Shown: one piece after another, positions 1 through 8,758 of the stretch
How the letters are laid out: each line of letters begins with the position of its first letter
Numbering within the stretch: the stretch's first letter is position 1
Source: Hymenobacter sp. APR13
Lineage (GTDB): Bacteria > Bacteroidota > Bacteroidia > Cytophagales > Hymenobacteraceae
DNA length: 64,000 nt
NCBI RefSeq assembly: GCF_000737515.1
Contig: NZ_CP006587.1
Location: 3,529,001 to 3,593,000, forward strand
Direction: 5' to 3'
Program-made: the position numbers and the translations under genes
Notes under the pieces: model-generated
Told to the model about the DNA's origin: nothing
Database searches by the model: none
Seen by the model: only the letters and a program-made list of their open reading frames with translations

Positions 1-622
1 CGGCGCCGCTGTAGGAGGGCGGCAGGTTGTTGAAGGCATCGGTCAGGTCCTGCTCAATCTGGCGGTACACGTCGGCAGCCGGCGTGCGCGGGATGTACAC
101 CTGCGCCGGCCCGGAAGGCGGGGTCGTGAACAGCGGCACGTCGCCGAAGGCCCGAACCAGGTCGAAGTAATATTTGGCCCGCAGGAACTGCGCCTCACCC
201 AGGCAGCGCTGCTTGATGGCAGGGTCCATGCCCTGAATGTCCGGCACCTTTTGCAGCACTAGGTTGGCGCGCTGCAGCCCGATGAAGCAGCCACCCCAGA
301 GGCGGTTGGCCACGGTATTGGTGGTCGGGATGTTGTAGTCGTCGAGCTGGGTATACTCGATACCGTCGCTGCCGCCGCCACCGCCGGTGGTAGAAATGTC
401 GGCCATGATGTCCATGGCCCACAGCGCCAGGTTGTACTGGCCTTCCTTGGTCAGCTCGCTGTAGGAGGCCGTTACGGCCTGGATGGCGTCGTCCTGGGTG
501 CGGTAAAAGTTGGCGTCCGTAATCTGGTCGGAAGGGGTTTCTTCCAGGAATTTCTCACCGCAGCCGGTGAGCAAGCCCAGCGACAGCAGGAAAGCGCCGC
601 AAGCGTATTTGGAAATAGTCAT
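1..622 (-). CDS. SusD/RagB-family outer-membrane nutrient-binding lipoprotein (5' part only)
   Basis: Reading the minus strand from an ATG at 620-622 gives 207 codons without a stop up to the window edge, so only the N-terminal part is present. The start MTISKYACGAF is followed by a lipobox (LLTGC, Cys21). The usual SusD opening comes next: FLEETPSDQIT, then a TPR-like helical region containing LGEAQFLRAKYYFDLVRAFG, a hallmark of the family. SusD proteins are surface lipoproteins that cap a SusC TonB-dependent porin and bind glycans or other nutrients. The gene starts 24 bp after the susC stop, so the two are surely co-transcribed. The substrate cannot be told from this fragment. Confidence 0.93.
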   Translation of the reverse strand, partial: MTISKYACGAFLLSLGLLTGCGEKFLEETPSDQITDANFYRTQDDAIQAVTASYSELTKEGQYNLALWAMDIMADISTTGGGGGSDGIEYTQLDDYNIPTTNTVANRLWGGCFIGLQRANLVLQKVPDIQGMDPAIKQRCLGEAQFLRAKYYFDLVRAFGDVPLFTTPPSGPAQVYIPRTPAADVYRQIEQDLTDAFNNLPPSYSGA

Positions 623-646
623 TGCAGTAGAGCTGTAGGGAGAAAA

Positions 647-3600
647 TTAGAACCCGATATTGAGGCCGCCCATGAACACGCGGGCCTGCGGATACACGCC
701 CAGGTCGATGCCGCTAGGGCTTACTTCGGGGTCGTAGCCGGTGTATTTGGTGAGCGTGGCCAGGTTCTGGGCCGTCACGTAGAAGCGCACCTGCGTGGCC
801 GAAATGCGGCTCAGCAAGCTCTGCGGCAGCGTGTAGCCGAACGTCAGGTTTTTGAGGCGTACGTAGGAGCCGTCTTCCACGAAGTGCGACGATACGCGCA
901 GGTTGGTGTTAGGGTCGCCGTCAATGGCGCGGGGCACGTCGTTGCTGGTACCGGGGCCGGTCCAGCGGTTCAGCACGCGGGTGGTGCCGTTGTTGGACCC
1001 GTACAGGGCGCTTTCCGTGATGAAGCGGTTGATGTTGTACACATCGTTGCCTTGCACGCCCTGGATGAAGAAGCTCAGGTCGAAGCCTTTAAAGCCCAGC
1101 GTGTTGGTGATGCCGTAAGTGAAATCGGGGTTGGGGTTGCCGATAAACGTCCGGTCGCCGGCCGCCGTGATGACCCCGTCGCCGTTCAGATCCTTAAACC
1201 GGATGTCGCCGGGGGCGGTGCCGGTTTCCTGCCGGGGCGCGGCATTTACCTCGTCGGCCGTCTGGAACAGGCCGTCGGCCACGAAGCCGTAGAACGAGCC
1301 AAAGGCTTGGTTAACATCGTAGCGAACCACTGCGCTGTTGCTCAGGAAGTTGGGGCCGTTGTATGGTACGCCCGAGCCCAGCGACTCCAGCCGCGTCTTG
1401 TAGGCCGAAATGTTGAACAGGGTGGTCCAGGTGAAGGCCTGCCCGCTGCCCTGCACGTTGCGCGAGGTAAACGAGAAGTCGATGCCCCGGTTGTAGGCCG
1501 ATGCCGCGTTGGTGTTCACGGTCTCAAACGTACCCGACACCAAAGACGGCGGCACCGGCGCAATCAGGTTGGGCGAGTTGCGGTTGTAGAGGTCGAGGCT
1601 GGCTTCGAAGCGGTTGTCGAGGAAACCCACATCCACCCCGATGTTCGTTTGGTTGTTGGTTTCCCAGCGCAGCTCGGGGTTGGCGAGGCGGGTAGGCGCG
1701 GCTCCAGTGTTGATGGTGCCATCGGGCCCGAGCGGGTAGATGGCGCCGAAGTTGATGGTGTACAGCGAGGCGAAGCGACCCGCGTTCAGGGGGTTGCCCA
1801 CTTTGCCGTAGCCGGCACGCAGCTTCAGGTTGCTGATGGTGCTGTTGCCGTCCAGGAAACCTTCCTCCGAAATGCGCCAGCCCACCGATACGCCGGGGAA
1901 GAAGCCGAACTTCTCACCGGGCGGGAATACCGACGAGCCGTCGTAGCGGGCCACGGCCGAAAGCAGGTACTTGCCGGCAAACTCGTAGTTCACGCGCCCG
2001 AAGTAGCTGGCCAGCCGCTGGGGCGGGCTAATGGCACCTTCGTTGCTGAGCTGCGAGTTGATGGGGCCGACGTTGATTACCTGCAGGTCGTTGCGCAAGT
2101 AGCCCTGGCGGTTAGCCACTACGTTGCTGAAGTTGAACTCCTGCGCCGACTGGCCCAGCAGTACCGTCAGCTGGTGCTTATCGGCAAACAGGCGGTCGTA
2201 AGTGGCCGTGTTTTCAATCAGATACGTGGGAGCGTAGCTGGATCTGGCTTCGGCGCTGGCCGTAGAGTAGCGCTGGGTGTAGCCAGCCAGCTCGGGGCCT
2301 TTGGGCGTGAAGCGGTTGAAGTTGTCGAAGATGAAGTCGACGCCCACGTTGGTGCGGAAGCGCAGGCCTTTGAGAGGCTCCAGCTCGGCGAAGAACGTGG
2401 TCAGGGCCCGGTTGCGCGTGAACTTCTGGTTGTTGATCAGGGCGCTGGCCAGTGGGTTTTCCTCGATGAAGTTGTCAGCGCCCGAACTGGGCTGGTACCA
2501 GTAGCCATCGGGCCGGTAGGGCTGCACGGTGGCCGGGATGCGCAGCATCTGCTGCACCGTGCCGTACTCGCCGCTGTTGGTGGTTACCTGACGGTCTTCC
2601 AGGTGCGTGAGCTGGATGTTGTTGCCCAGCTTCAGCATTTTGCCGATCTGCACGTCGCCGTTGGCCCGTATCGTAAACCGCTCGAAGTTGGTGCCGATGA
2701 TGATACCGTCCTGCTGGAAATACGTGCCCGACACGGCATAGCGCGCCTTTTCGCTGCCGCCGGTGGCCGAGAGGGAGTAGTTCTGAATCTGGGCCCGGCG
2801 GAACACCAGGTCCTGCCAGTCGGTGCCTTCGCCCAGCGAGGCCGGGTCGCGCAGCTTGTCTACCACAATGGGCAGGCCCTTGGCCAGGCGGCTTTCGTTG
2901 TTGATAACAGCGTACTCCGAGGCACTGAGCAGATCCAGGCGGCGGGCCACGGTCTGCACGCCGCGGTACACGTCGAGGTTGACGTTGGTGCGGCCGGCTT
3001 TGCCACGCTTGGTGGTGATGATGACCACGCCGTTGGCGGCGCGCACCCCGTAAATGGCCGTAGCCGAAGCGTCCTTCAGAATGTCAATCGACTCGATGTC
3101 GTTGGGGCTGATGGCGTTGAGCTGGTTGTCGCCGCCGTCGGGCAGCGGGAAGCCGTCAACCACGTACAGCGGGTTGTTGTTGCCGGCCGACGTGATGCCG
3201 CGCACCCGCACGGCCGTGCCGGAAGCCCCACCGGGCGCCCCGCCGTTCGATATCACCGTTACGCCGGACACTTTGCCCTGGATGGCCTGCGTGGCATCGG
3301 CCACCGGCTGGCGCACGATTTCTGCAGCTCCAACCGATGAAATAGCGCCCGTTACGCTGCCACGCTCCTGGGTGCCGTAGCCAACTACTACCACTTCGCT
3401 CAGGGCCTTGGCGTCGTCTACCAGTACCACGTTCAGGGAAGGGTTGGCACCGTTGATGCGAACTTCCTGACGTGTGAAGCCGATAGAACTGATGATCAGT
3501 GTGCTGCCATCGGGTACCGATAGCGAGAAGTTACCGTTGGCGTCGGAGCTGGTCCCGATAGTGGTTCCCTGAACGATAATCGTCACACCGGGCAGCGCGT

Positions 3601-3775
3601 CGCCGTTGCGCTGCGTAATCCGCCCCGAAACCGGAACGTCGGCCACGAGGGCCAAGCGGGAGTCGGGCGCCAGAGCGGCTTGGGCCGCCAGCGGCGACGC
3701 CAGGCTCAACAGCCCATAGGCTGCGAGAGGCACCACGCGCCGGAACCCGAGATACGAGTATTGATTGCGGTTCAT
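647..3775 (-). CDS. SusC/RagA-family TonB-dependent outer-membrane transporter
   Basis: This 1042-residue protein has the full SusC layout. There is a signal peptide (about residues 1-33, ending near AAQAA) and a carboxypeptidase-regulatory-like domain (about 50-125, VSGRITQRNGDALPGVTI). A TonB-box-like VVVVGYGTQ and a plug domain follow (about 130-255, with NPLYVVDGFPL and the SusC signature DILKDASATAIYGVRAANGV). A 22-stranded type barrel runs to the C-terminal Phe (GGLNIGF). It imports a ligand handed over by the partner SusD encoded immediately downstream, using TonB energy. No anti-sigma/ECF pair lies next to it. A Bacteroidota promoter at 4145-4176 gives it a leader of about 360 nt. The neighbouring GH5 gene suggests a glycan ligand, but this is only inference. 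Confidence 0.97.
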   Translation of the reverse strand: MNRNQYSYLGFRRVVPLAAYGLLSLASPLAAQAALAPDSRLALVADVPVSGRITQRNGDALPGVTIIVQGTTIGTSSDANGNFSLSVPDGSTLIISSIGFTRQEVRINGANPSLNVVLVDDAKALSEVVVVGYGTQERGSVTGAISSVGAAEIVRQPVADATQAIQGKVSGVTVISNGGAPGGASGTAVRVRGITSAGNNNPLYVVDGFPLPDGGDNQLNAISPNDIESIDILKDASATAIYGVRAANGVVIITTKRGKAGRTNVNLDVYRGVQTVARRLDLLSASEYAVINNESRLAKGLPIVVDKLRDPASLGEGTDWQDLVFRRAQIQNYSLSATGGSEKARYAVSGTYFQQDGIIIGTNFERFTIRANGDVQIGKMLKLGNNIQLTHLEDRQVTTNSGEYGTVQQMLRIPATVQPYRPDGYWYQPSSGADNFIEENPLASALINNQKFTRNRALTTFFAELEPLKGLRFRTNVGVDFIFDNFNRFTPKGPELAGYTQRYSTASAEARSSYAPTYLIENTATYDRLFADKHQLTVLLGQSAQEFNFSNVVANRQGYLRNDLQVINVGPINSQLSNEGAISPPQRLASYFGRVNYEFAGKYLLSAVARYDGSSVFPPGEKFGFFPGVSVGWRISEEGFLDGNSTISNLKLRAGYGKVGNPLNAGRFASLYTINFGAIYPLGPDGTINTGAAPTRLANPELRWETNNQTNIGVDVGFLDNRFEASLDLYNRNSPNLIAPVPPSLVSGTFETVNTNAASAYNRGIDFSFTSRNVQGSGQAFTWTTLFNISAYKTRLESLGSGVPYNGPNFLSNSAVVRYDVNQAFGSFYGFVADGLFQTADEVNAAPRQETGTAPGDIRFKDLNGDGVITAAGDRTFIGNPNPDFTYGITNTLGFKGFDLSFFIQGVQGNDVYNINRFITESALYGSNNGTTRVLNRWTGPGTSNDVPRAIDGDPNTNLRVSSHFVEDGSYVRLKNLTFGYTLPQSLLSRISATQVRFYVTAQNLATLTKYTGYDPEVSPSGIDLGVYPQARVFMGGLNIGF

Positions 3776-4138
3776 GTGTAGGAAGTGGGGAAGAGTGTGG
3801 GAATTTGAAAACGACGGTCGGAATGCCCTGCGGGCAGGCCGGAAAGTCGCACAGGAAAACGAGGTAGACTCCCGCTAGTGAGTGGCAACTCACGGTTAGA
3901 TGGGTTGCTGGTTGGCCGGCTATCAGGCACCTGCGGAATAGCAGGTGCACCGGGCGCTCAGAAGGAAGTGGGAGCGGGCAGGAGCCCTGCGTAAGAGCTC
4001 AAGGCCGGCGCACAGGTGATGCGCGGGCGTGAGCCTTGGTCGGGTGCCGGTCGGCACGGTCTGCCAAGCAAACGAGTGGGTCTTCACTCACCCAAAGCAG
4101 GCATGGGAAGGGGACAGAAAGGATCATAAGGGCGGGGG
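3776..4138 (-). promoter_or_regulatory. Long structured 5' leader of susC
   Basis: About 360 nt lie between the predicted transcription start near 4138 and the susC ATG. The stretch holds no convincing gene. It contains several short perfect inverted repeats: GTGAGT/ACTCAC arms around 3878-3893 and GCACCTGC/GCAGGTGC arms around 3930-3951. It does not match a riboswitch class that I recognise. Leaders of this length can host antisense or post-transcriptional control of Sus systems; that role is inferred. Confidence 0.4.
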
Positions 4139-4144
4139 GATGAT

Positions 4145-4176
4145 CAAAGGTATCCGCCATTTTTCTTAAAAATCAA
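4145..4176 (-). promoter_or_regulatory. Bacteroidota-type promoter of the susCD operon
   Basis: On the minus strand a -7 box TACCTTTG (4145-4152) is preceded by TTG (4174-4176) with a 21-nt spacer. This matches the Bacteroidota housekeeping sigma consensus TTG-N19-21-TAnnTTTG exactly. Transcription would start near 4138. Confidence 0.65.
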
Positions 4177-4347
4177 GCAAGAAACCCCGCTGGCAGTGCC
4201 GGGAAGGCCGATTTTCGCTTACATCGCACGCATACTTGTACGCTTACAGCACCCACTTTTGGGTGCCATTTCGCCGTTATTATTCCCGAATCCTATATTC
4301 CCTATAGGCCCGGCTAACGGGTAAAAAACAAGCAAAAAAAAAGGGCC

Positions 4348-6396
4348 TTAGCCCACTTTTTTTTGCTTGCTTTTTGCTTTGGCTGGTTCATGCTCTAAAC
4401 CCAAGCCTGACTCGCCCGCAACCGCCAGTTCCTCGTCGGCAGACTCATCTAGCTCCGTGCCGCTATCATCCAGCAGAAGGCGGGTCCAGCTGTCCTCACC
4501 GGAGGGGTCGGCGGGTTGGCGGCGCATGGCTTCCAGCACTTTCTGACTGAAGCTCCAGCAGGTAGCACGCCGCAGATCGAGCACTCGGGACAGCTCCTGC
4601 GCCGAGTAGCTGCCGTTATGGGTGTGCAACAAAAACACCGCATAAAATGCCTTCACAATCGAAAACTTGCATTTCTGCAACAGTGTGTAAGCTGTAGCCG
4701 ACTCCACGTAACGGCAACGGGTGCAGCGGCGCGAAAGCGCCTCGCGGCCCTCGCAATAATTGTCGTGGCCGCACTTGCGGCAGTGGTAGCCGTGGGCCCA
4801 CTTCAGATCTGCGAGGTAGGTAAGGCAGGCTTCCTTGTCGGGATAGATCTGGCTGAATTCGCCGAAGTCCACTTCCTGCGACAAGACGCGGGCTGTCTGG
4901 GCCTTTTGCAGGTCGCGCTGCAGGTCGGTGTTCAGCTTTTCAATAGCCGCCGACTGCAATGCCAGCAGGCCGTTGGCCTGTACCAAGTCGCGGTTCTGGG
5001 AGGCAATGGTTTCGCCTTGGCGCTGCAACTCGGCCGTGCGCTGCGCCACCAGGTTTTCCAGTTCCGAGTTCAACTGGTCTTTGAGCTCTTCATTCTGGCG
5101 GAGCTGCTCTACCAGCCGGTGCTGTACATCGTGCTTTTTGCGTAGCTGTTTCACCAAGCGGTGCTGGGCCTTGAGGGTGGCGTGCTGGATGGCGCGGATT
5201 TTCTCTCCCAGTGCGTAAGACAGCACCACCACCTCCACCACGAAGGCCGCATTCATGCTATACACCGTGTAGGTATTGGTGAAGGTATGAATGCCAAGCT
5301 TGCGCAAGATTAGAAACAACACGCTGACAGCTACCAAGGAGTGGGCCAGCAGCACAAAACGGGCCGGCAGGAAGCCACGCTGCCACACGCGTAGAGCCGC
5401 GAAAAACAGCATGCCGTAGGGCAGCAGATACAAGCCCATACCCATCCCGGTTTTCCACCAGATGCCGTCGAGCAGCAGGGCTGCCACGCTCAGCAGCACC
5501 ACGGCCCGCAGCCATTGGTCGTAGCGGGGCAGGCGCTGGGGCGTATCCAGAAACTGGCGCGCATAGTAGCCGAAGGTGAGCAGCAGCAGCGGGGCCGACG
5601 CAACATCTACCACCCGATTGAGCCACGGATGACCGGGCCACAGGTATTGGAAGCCCAGACCATCCTCGGACAGAAAGACCAGGCTACAGCTAAGTACGTA
5701 TAGCACATAGCGCAGGTAGGTCTGCTCGCCGGTGAAACAGAACAGGCAGAAGTTGTAGATAATCATGATGAGCAGCATGCCATAGAAGGCACCCAGCAGC
5801 CCATATTCCATCTGAAAGTGCTCGGCAATGCCCTGCTCGGTCCGCATCTTCGACAGGAAGCTGGTGCGCGAATTGGACTGCAGCCGCAGGTAGTAGGTAT
5901 GCGGCTGATTGTCGGCCACTGGTAGCTGCAGCAGATAGTTTTTGTAGCGATAAGGCCGGGTAGTGAACGGACGGTCGGCACCGGTATGGATGCGGCCTTG
6001 TTCGGAGGGAGACTTTGGAAAAAAGAAGATGTCGTTGAGGTGGGAGTCGAACAGCTCCAGGTACCAGTGTTGCGGCTGCGGGCCAATGGCCTGCACCGTC
6101 AGGCGCAGCCAGTAGGCTGAGCCAGGGTGCTCCATGTTGGTCGCCACGCGTGCCCCCGACACAAAACGGCCAGCATACCGGGGCTGCTGCACATCGCGCA
6201 GTGTGAGCTGCCCCGTAGGGTCTTCGAGGATGCTATAGTTGAGGGGGCTGACGAAAATTTCCGGTTGGCGAGCATCGAGTGGAAGAGGACGCTCGGCCCG
6301 GGCCGCGAAGCTGACACCTAGTATAGCCAGCACCCACAGTAGACGGGCGGTGGCTATCAGGTTGAAACGGGAAATAAGGAAGGGCAGAGTTGGCAT
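4348..6396 (-). CDS. 7TM-DISM membrane receptor fused to an IS1595-type transposase zinc-ribbon/helical domain
   Basis: The protein has 682 residues from the ATG at 6394-6396; a start at 6462 would overlap the upstream gene and put 22 poorly fitting residues before the signal peptide. Layout: signal peptide (1-33), extracellular 7TMR-DISMED2-like beta-sandwich (about 37-185), seven hydrophobic helices (about 195-400), long coiled coil (about 405-508), then a region matching the N-terminal part of IS1595/ISXO2 transposases (about 510-624). That last part has a zinc ribbon with Cys539, Cys542, Cys558 and Cys561 (CRKC and CTRC), the family-like segment KAFYAVFLLHTHNGSYSAQ and a following helix-turn-helix-like stretch ending VLEAMRR. 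The catalytic DDE domain is absent and a charged tail (KAKSKQKKVG) follows. It is probably a membrane sensor with a DNA- or nucleic-acid-binding output. The gene starts 41 bp after the GH5 stop, so both are likely one operon. Domain assignments are by eye. Confidence 0.85.
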   Translation of the reverse strand: MPTLPFLISRFNLIATARLLWVLAILGVSFAARAERPLPLDARQPEIFVSPLNYSILEDPTGQLTLRDVQQPRYAGRFVSGARVATNMEHPGSAYWLRLTVQAIGPQPQHWYLELFDSHLNDIFFFPKSPSEQGRIHTGADRPFTTRPYRYKNYLLQLPVADNQPHTYYLRLQSNSRTSFLSKMRTEQGIAEHFQMEYGLLGAFYGMLLIMIIYNFCLFCFTGEQTYLRYVLYVLSCSLVFLSEDGLGFQYLWPGHPWLNRVVDVASAPLLLLTFGYYARQFLDTPQRLPRYDQWLRAVVLLSVAALLLDGIWWKTGMGMGLYLLPYGMLFFAALRVWQRGFLPARFVLLAHSLVAVSVLFLILRKLGIHTFTNTYTVYSMNAAFVVEVVVLSYALGEKIRAIQHATLKAQHRLVKQLRKKHDVQHRLVEQLRQNEELKDQLNSELENLVAQRTAELQRQGETIASQNRDLVQANGLLALQSAAIEKLNTDLQRDLQKAQTARVLSQEVDFGEFSQIYPDKEACLTYLADLKWAHGYHCRKCGHDNYCEGREALSRRCTRCRYVESATAYTLLQKCKFSIVKAFYAVFLLHTHNGSYSAQELSRVLDLRRATCWSFSQKVLEAMRRQPADPSGEDSWTRLLLDDSGTELDESADEELAVAGESGLGLEHEPAKAKSKQKKVG

Positions 6397-6436
6397 GGGA
6401 ATCTCTAAGTTAAAGAAACTCCTGTATTCACGGGAA

Positions 6437-8293
6437 TCAACGAGGCCCGGCCAATGGCACAAACTGCAGCCAACTTACTACGGCTCCCGGCTGCTGCACA
6501 TAAAGTTGCACCGTATGCGTGCCAGCCGACAGCTGCACATTGCCAACCGGCAGCGTTTGCCAGCCGCTGCCGCTGGGCACAGCTGTGGTTCCAATACTCT
6601 GTTGGCCATTGAGTTTGATGAGCAATTGGGCCGTAGTGGCCGCCGGGTTGCGGGTGCGTATCTGCACAGCGCAGGCGGTGGTCTGGGGCACAGTTACGGT
6701 GTAATTCAGCCACTCGCCGGCTTCCATGTGGCTCACAGCAAAGCCGCTGGAGGCATCATCCGTCACGGCCTCGATGTCCACGCCGTCGTTGCGGTAGGCG
6801 TTGCCAGAGTTGTGGGGAGTGTGGTTGCGGAAGTCGGTTCGGGTGGCGTAGGTATCGGAGTAGGCCTGGCCCAGGCGGCCCAGGTCGTAGTCGGCGGCCT
6901 GTATGGTGCCGGGCACCACATGCGGCCCGAAGGCGGCTGGGGCGGCAGTGGGGCGGGTGAGGGCCGCTACCACATCGGTATTTATGGTGCAGTTGCCAAA
7001 CGCGCTGTTGCGCAATAGAGCCGCACGGCCGGCCGGGGTCAGTACGCTGCCGTAGCGGGGCACGCTCAGCAGGCTGGTGCGGCCATCTACCCGTTTCAGC
7101 GTCCAGTGGCACCAGCCAATGTTCTGCTGGTTGAGTTCCTGCACGGCAGCGGCAAACCACTCGTTGGAGTTCTCGCCGGTTTCGCCCACCCACACTGGCA
7201 CCTGCCATTGGTCACGGAAAGCTACCAAGTTGTGCAGTAGGTTGATTTGTAATGGGTTGGTGTCTGAAGCTGCGGCGTCATTGGTGCACCAGTAGCGGTG
7301 CGCGTTGTACATAATGTTGCCTTTGTGCGCAGTGCGCAGCTTGTCGGGCGTCAGGTTGGTGTACTCGTTGCCGTAGCCATTGCCTTCCAGCAGCACCACA
7401 TGTTGGTCGTTCTGAGCACGCACTACATCTATCAGGCGGCTGTACAATTCGCTCAGTTCCGAATTGTCGCCGGCTAGGCCGTTGGCGGTGGTCATACCGT
7501 TGGGCTCATTAATGAAATCGTAGAGTGCTACGCGCGCATCGTTGCGGTAACGTGCTGAAAGCTGCTGCCAGAGCCTCACCGTAAGGTCTTGGTAGAGAAG
7601 ACGGCCTTTGGCGTCGCGGCGTTTCCACAGGTCCAGCGGCACCAGACAGTCACTGATGTTGCGGTCGGCGCCCTGGCCGCCGGGGGCAGCGTGCAGGTCC
7701 AGCACCACGTAGAGGCGGTTGGCAGCACACCAGCGCAGTACGTCATCAATCAGGCGGAAGCCTTCCAGATTTACAGCGTCCGTAAACAGCTGGTTCTGGT
7801 CGTACCAGGTGCTGAGCGCCTGTACGTAGGCCTCCACGTGGCGCGGATTCTGAAGGGCGCGGGTGCGGACGCGGCGCTGGGCTGCGGTCAGAAACAGGTC
7901 ATAGTGCAGCGGCAGCCGCACGCAGTTGAAACCCTGCCGGGCAATGAAGTCGATATCGGCTTTGGTGACGAATCCGGCCCGGTAGCGGCGGTAGAAGTCC
8001 TCCATTTCCGCCTCGGGCATGGTGCGTAGCATACCCTGCTGAATGCGCCATTGGGAGTTCAAAGAATCGGTGCGGAGAATGTAACTCTCCTGCAGCAGCC
8101 AGCCGCCTACATTGATGCCGCGCAACACCACAGGTTGGTTTTGGGCGTCCAGCAGCGCAGTGCCTTTGGTATGCAGCATGCTTAGGGGCTGGGCGGCTGC
8201 AGGGGCAGCCCACAGCCCGCTACCTATTAGCAACAGCAAAAAGTAGTACAGCCGCCGCACGGGAAATCGGCTAGCTCTAACCAATTGATTCAT
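6437..8293 (-). CDS. Secreted GH5-family glycoside hydrolase with C-terminal CBM6
   Basis: A 618-residue protein with a signal peptide (cleavage near PAAAQ35). Residues about 38-430 form a TIM-barrel glycosidase of the GH5/cellulase clan. The acid/base is Glu263 in the motif FINEPNG and the nucleophile Glu371 in VWVGETGEN. Other family marks are LRGINVGGWL, GFNCVRLPLHY and LDLHAAPGGQ. Residues about 460-615 form a CBM6-like beta-sandwich (AADYD, then NDGVDIE, EAGEWLNYTV, and a C-terminal WLQFVPL). It should cleave a beta-glucan or beta-mannan type polymer in the periplasm or outside the cell. It carries no T9SS sorting domain. It is the first gene of an operon with the 7TM receptor, suggesting that the receptor senses its products or substrate (inference). 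Confidence 0.92.
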   Translation of the reverse strand: MNQLVRASRFPVRRLYYFLLLLIGSGLWAAPAAAQPLSMLHTKGTALLDAQNQPVVLRGINVGGWLLQESYILRTDSLNSQWRIQQGMLRTMPEAEMEDFYRRYRAGFVTKADIDFIARQGFNCVRLPLHYDLFLTAAQRRVRTRALQNPRHVEAYVQALSTWYDQNQLFTDAVNLEGFRLIDDVLRWCAANRLYVVLDLHAAPGGQGADRNISDCLVPLDLWKRRDAKGRLLYQDLTVRLWQQLSARYRNDARVALYDFINEPNGMTTANGLAGDNSELSELYSRLIDVVRAQNDQHVVLLEGNGYGNEYTNLTPDKLRTAHKGNIMYNAHRYWCTNDAAASDTNPLQINLLHNLVAFRDQWQVPVWVGETGENSNEWFAAAVQELNQQNIGWCHWTLKRVDGRTSLLSVPRYGSVLTPAGRAALLRNSAFGNCTINTDVVAALTRPTAAPAAFGPHVVPGTIQAADYDLGRLGQAYSDTYATRTDFRNHTPHNSGNAYRNDGVDIEAVTDDASSGFAVSHMEAGEWLNYTVTVPQTTACAVQIRTRNPAATTAQLLIKLNGQQSIGTTAVPSGSGWQTLPVGNVQLSAGTHTVQLYVQQPGAVVSWLQFVPLAGPR

Positions 8294-8680
8294 GAAGGGA
8301 GATAGTCGAGCAGGAGGCCAGCGAGAAACAGGACAGGGAAGCCCCGTCCTGTTTGCCTCACTTTCTCACTCAAAAAATTGCAAAGGCTGCTCATGGCAGC
8401 GGCTATTATTCCGGATGCAGGGGCCGAGCTCAATCTTAGCCCTGAAGCCCTTAGGGATACAACCAAAACTAGCGTCTGAGAAAAGCAAAAGCAAGTCTTA
8501 TAAATAGCTTAATTGGCTGGAAACAGAGTTTTTATAGGTGCTTTGTACGCTTATCGCACAAGCTGATAGGCTGGTTTTGGTGCCTGCTTTGCTATGAAGG
8601 CACCTAGCTTCACATAAGGCCGTCGGCAAAAAAACAATGCAGATTATGTGGTCTTTGAACAATAACTATGCGGCCCACTG
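8294..8680. other. Non-coding region upstream of the GH5 operon
   Basis: I see no gene here. It contains the GH5 promoter candidate at 8464-8494; the rest shows no recognisable element. The terminator of the next minus-strand gene follows at 8688-8733. Confidence 0.5.
8464..8494 (-). promoter_or_regulatory. Predicted promoter of the GH5-receptor operon
   Basis: On the minus strand TAGTTTTG (8464-8471) fits the -7 consensus TAnnTTTG, and a TTG (8492-8494) sits 20 nt upstream. The transcript would start near 8457 and carry a leader of about 165 nt. Confidence 0.55.
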
Positions 8681-8687
8681 CTACCCA

Positions 8688-8733
8688 CCAGCAAAAAGCC
8701 CCGACTACACATGTAATCGGGGCTTTTCGCTGG
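8688..8733 (-). terminator. Terminator of the phosphohexomutase gene
   Basis: Arms of 17 nt (8688-8704 and 8717-8733) pair with one mismatch, leaving a 12-nt loop. A run of T within the descending arm on the minus strand fits a Rho-independent terminator 26 bp after the gene. Confidence 0.75.
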
Positions 8734-8758
8734 TAGGCAACAGCAGGAAGGCGCAGGA

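Noticed and set aside
884..3340. An 818-codon open frame on the plus strand across susC
   Set aside because: It is antisense to a complete SusC with all family motifs; its translation is low in hydrophobic order and rich in Val, Gly, Ala and His, as expected from the complement of GC-rich coding DNA.
1..8293. The whole left end as one polysaccharide utilisation locus
   Set aside because: SusC/D and the GH5 operon have separate promoters, and no regulator of the usual type or second glycosidase is present; the link is only suggestive.
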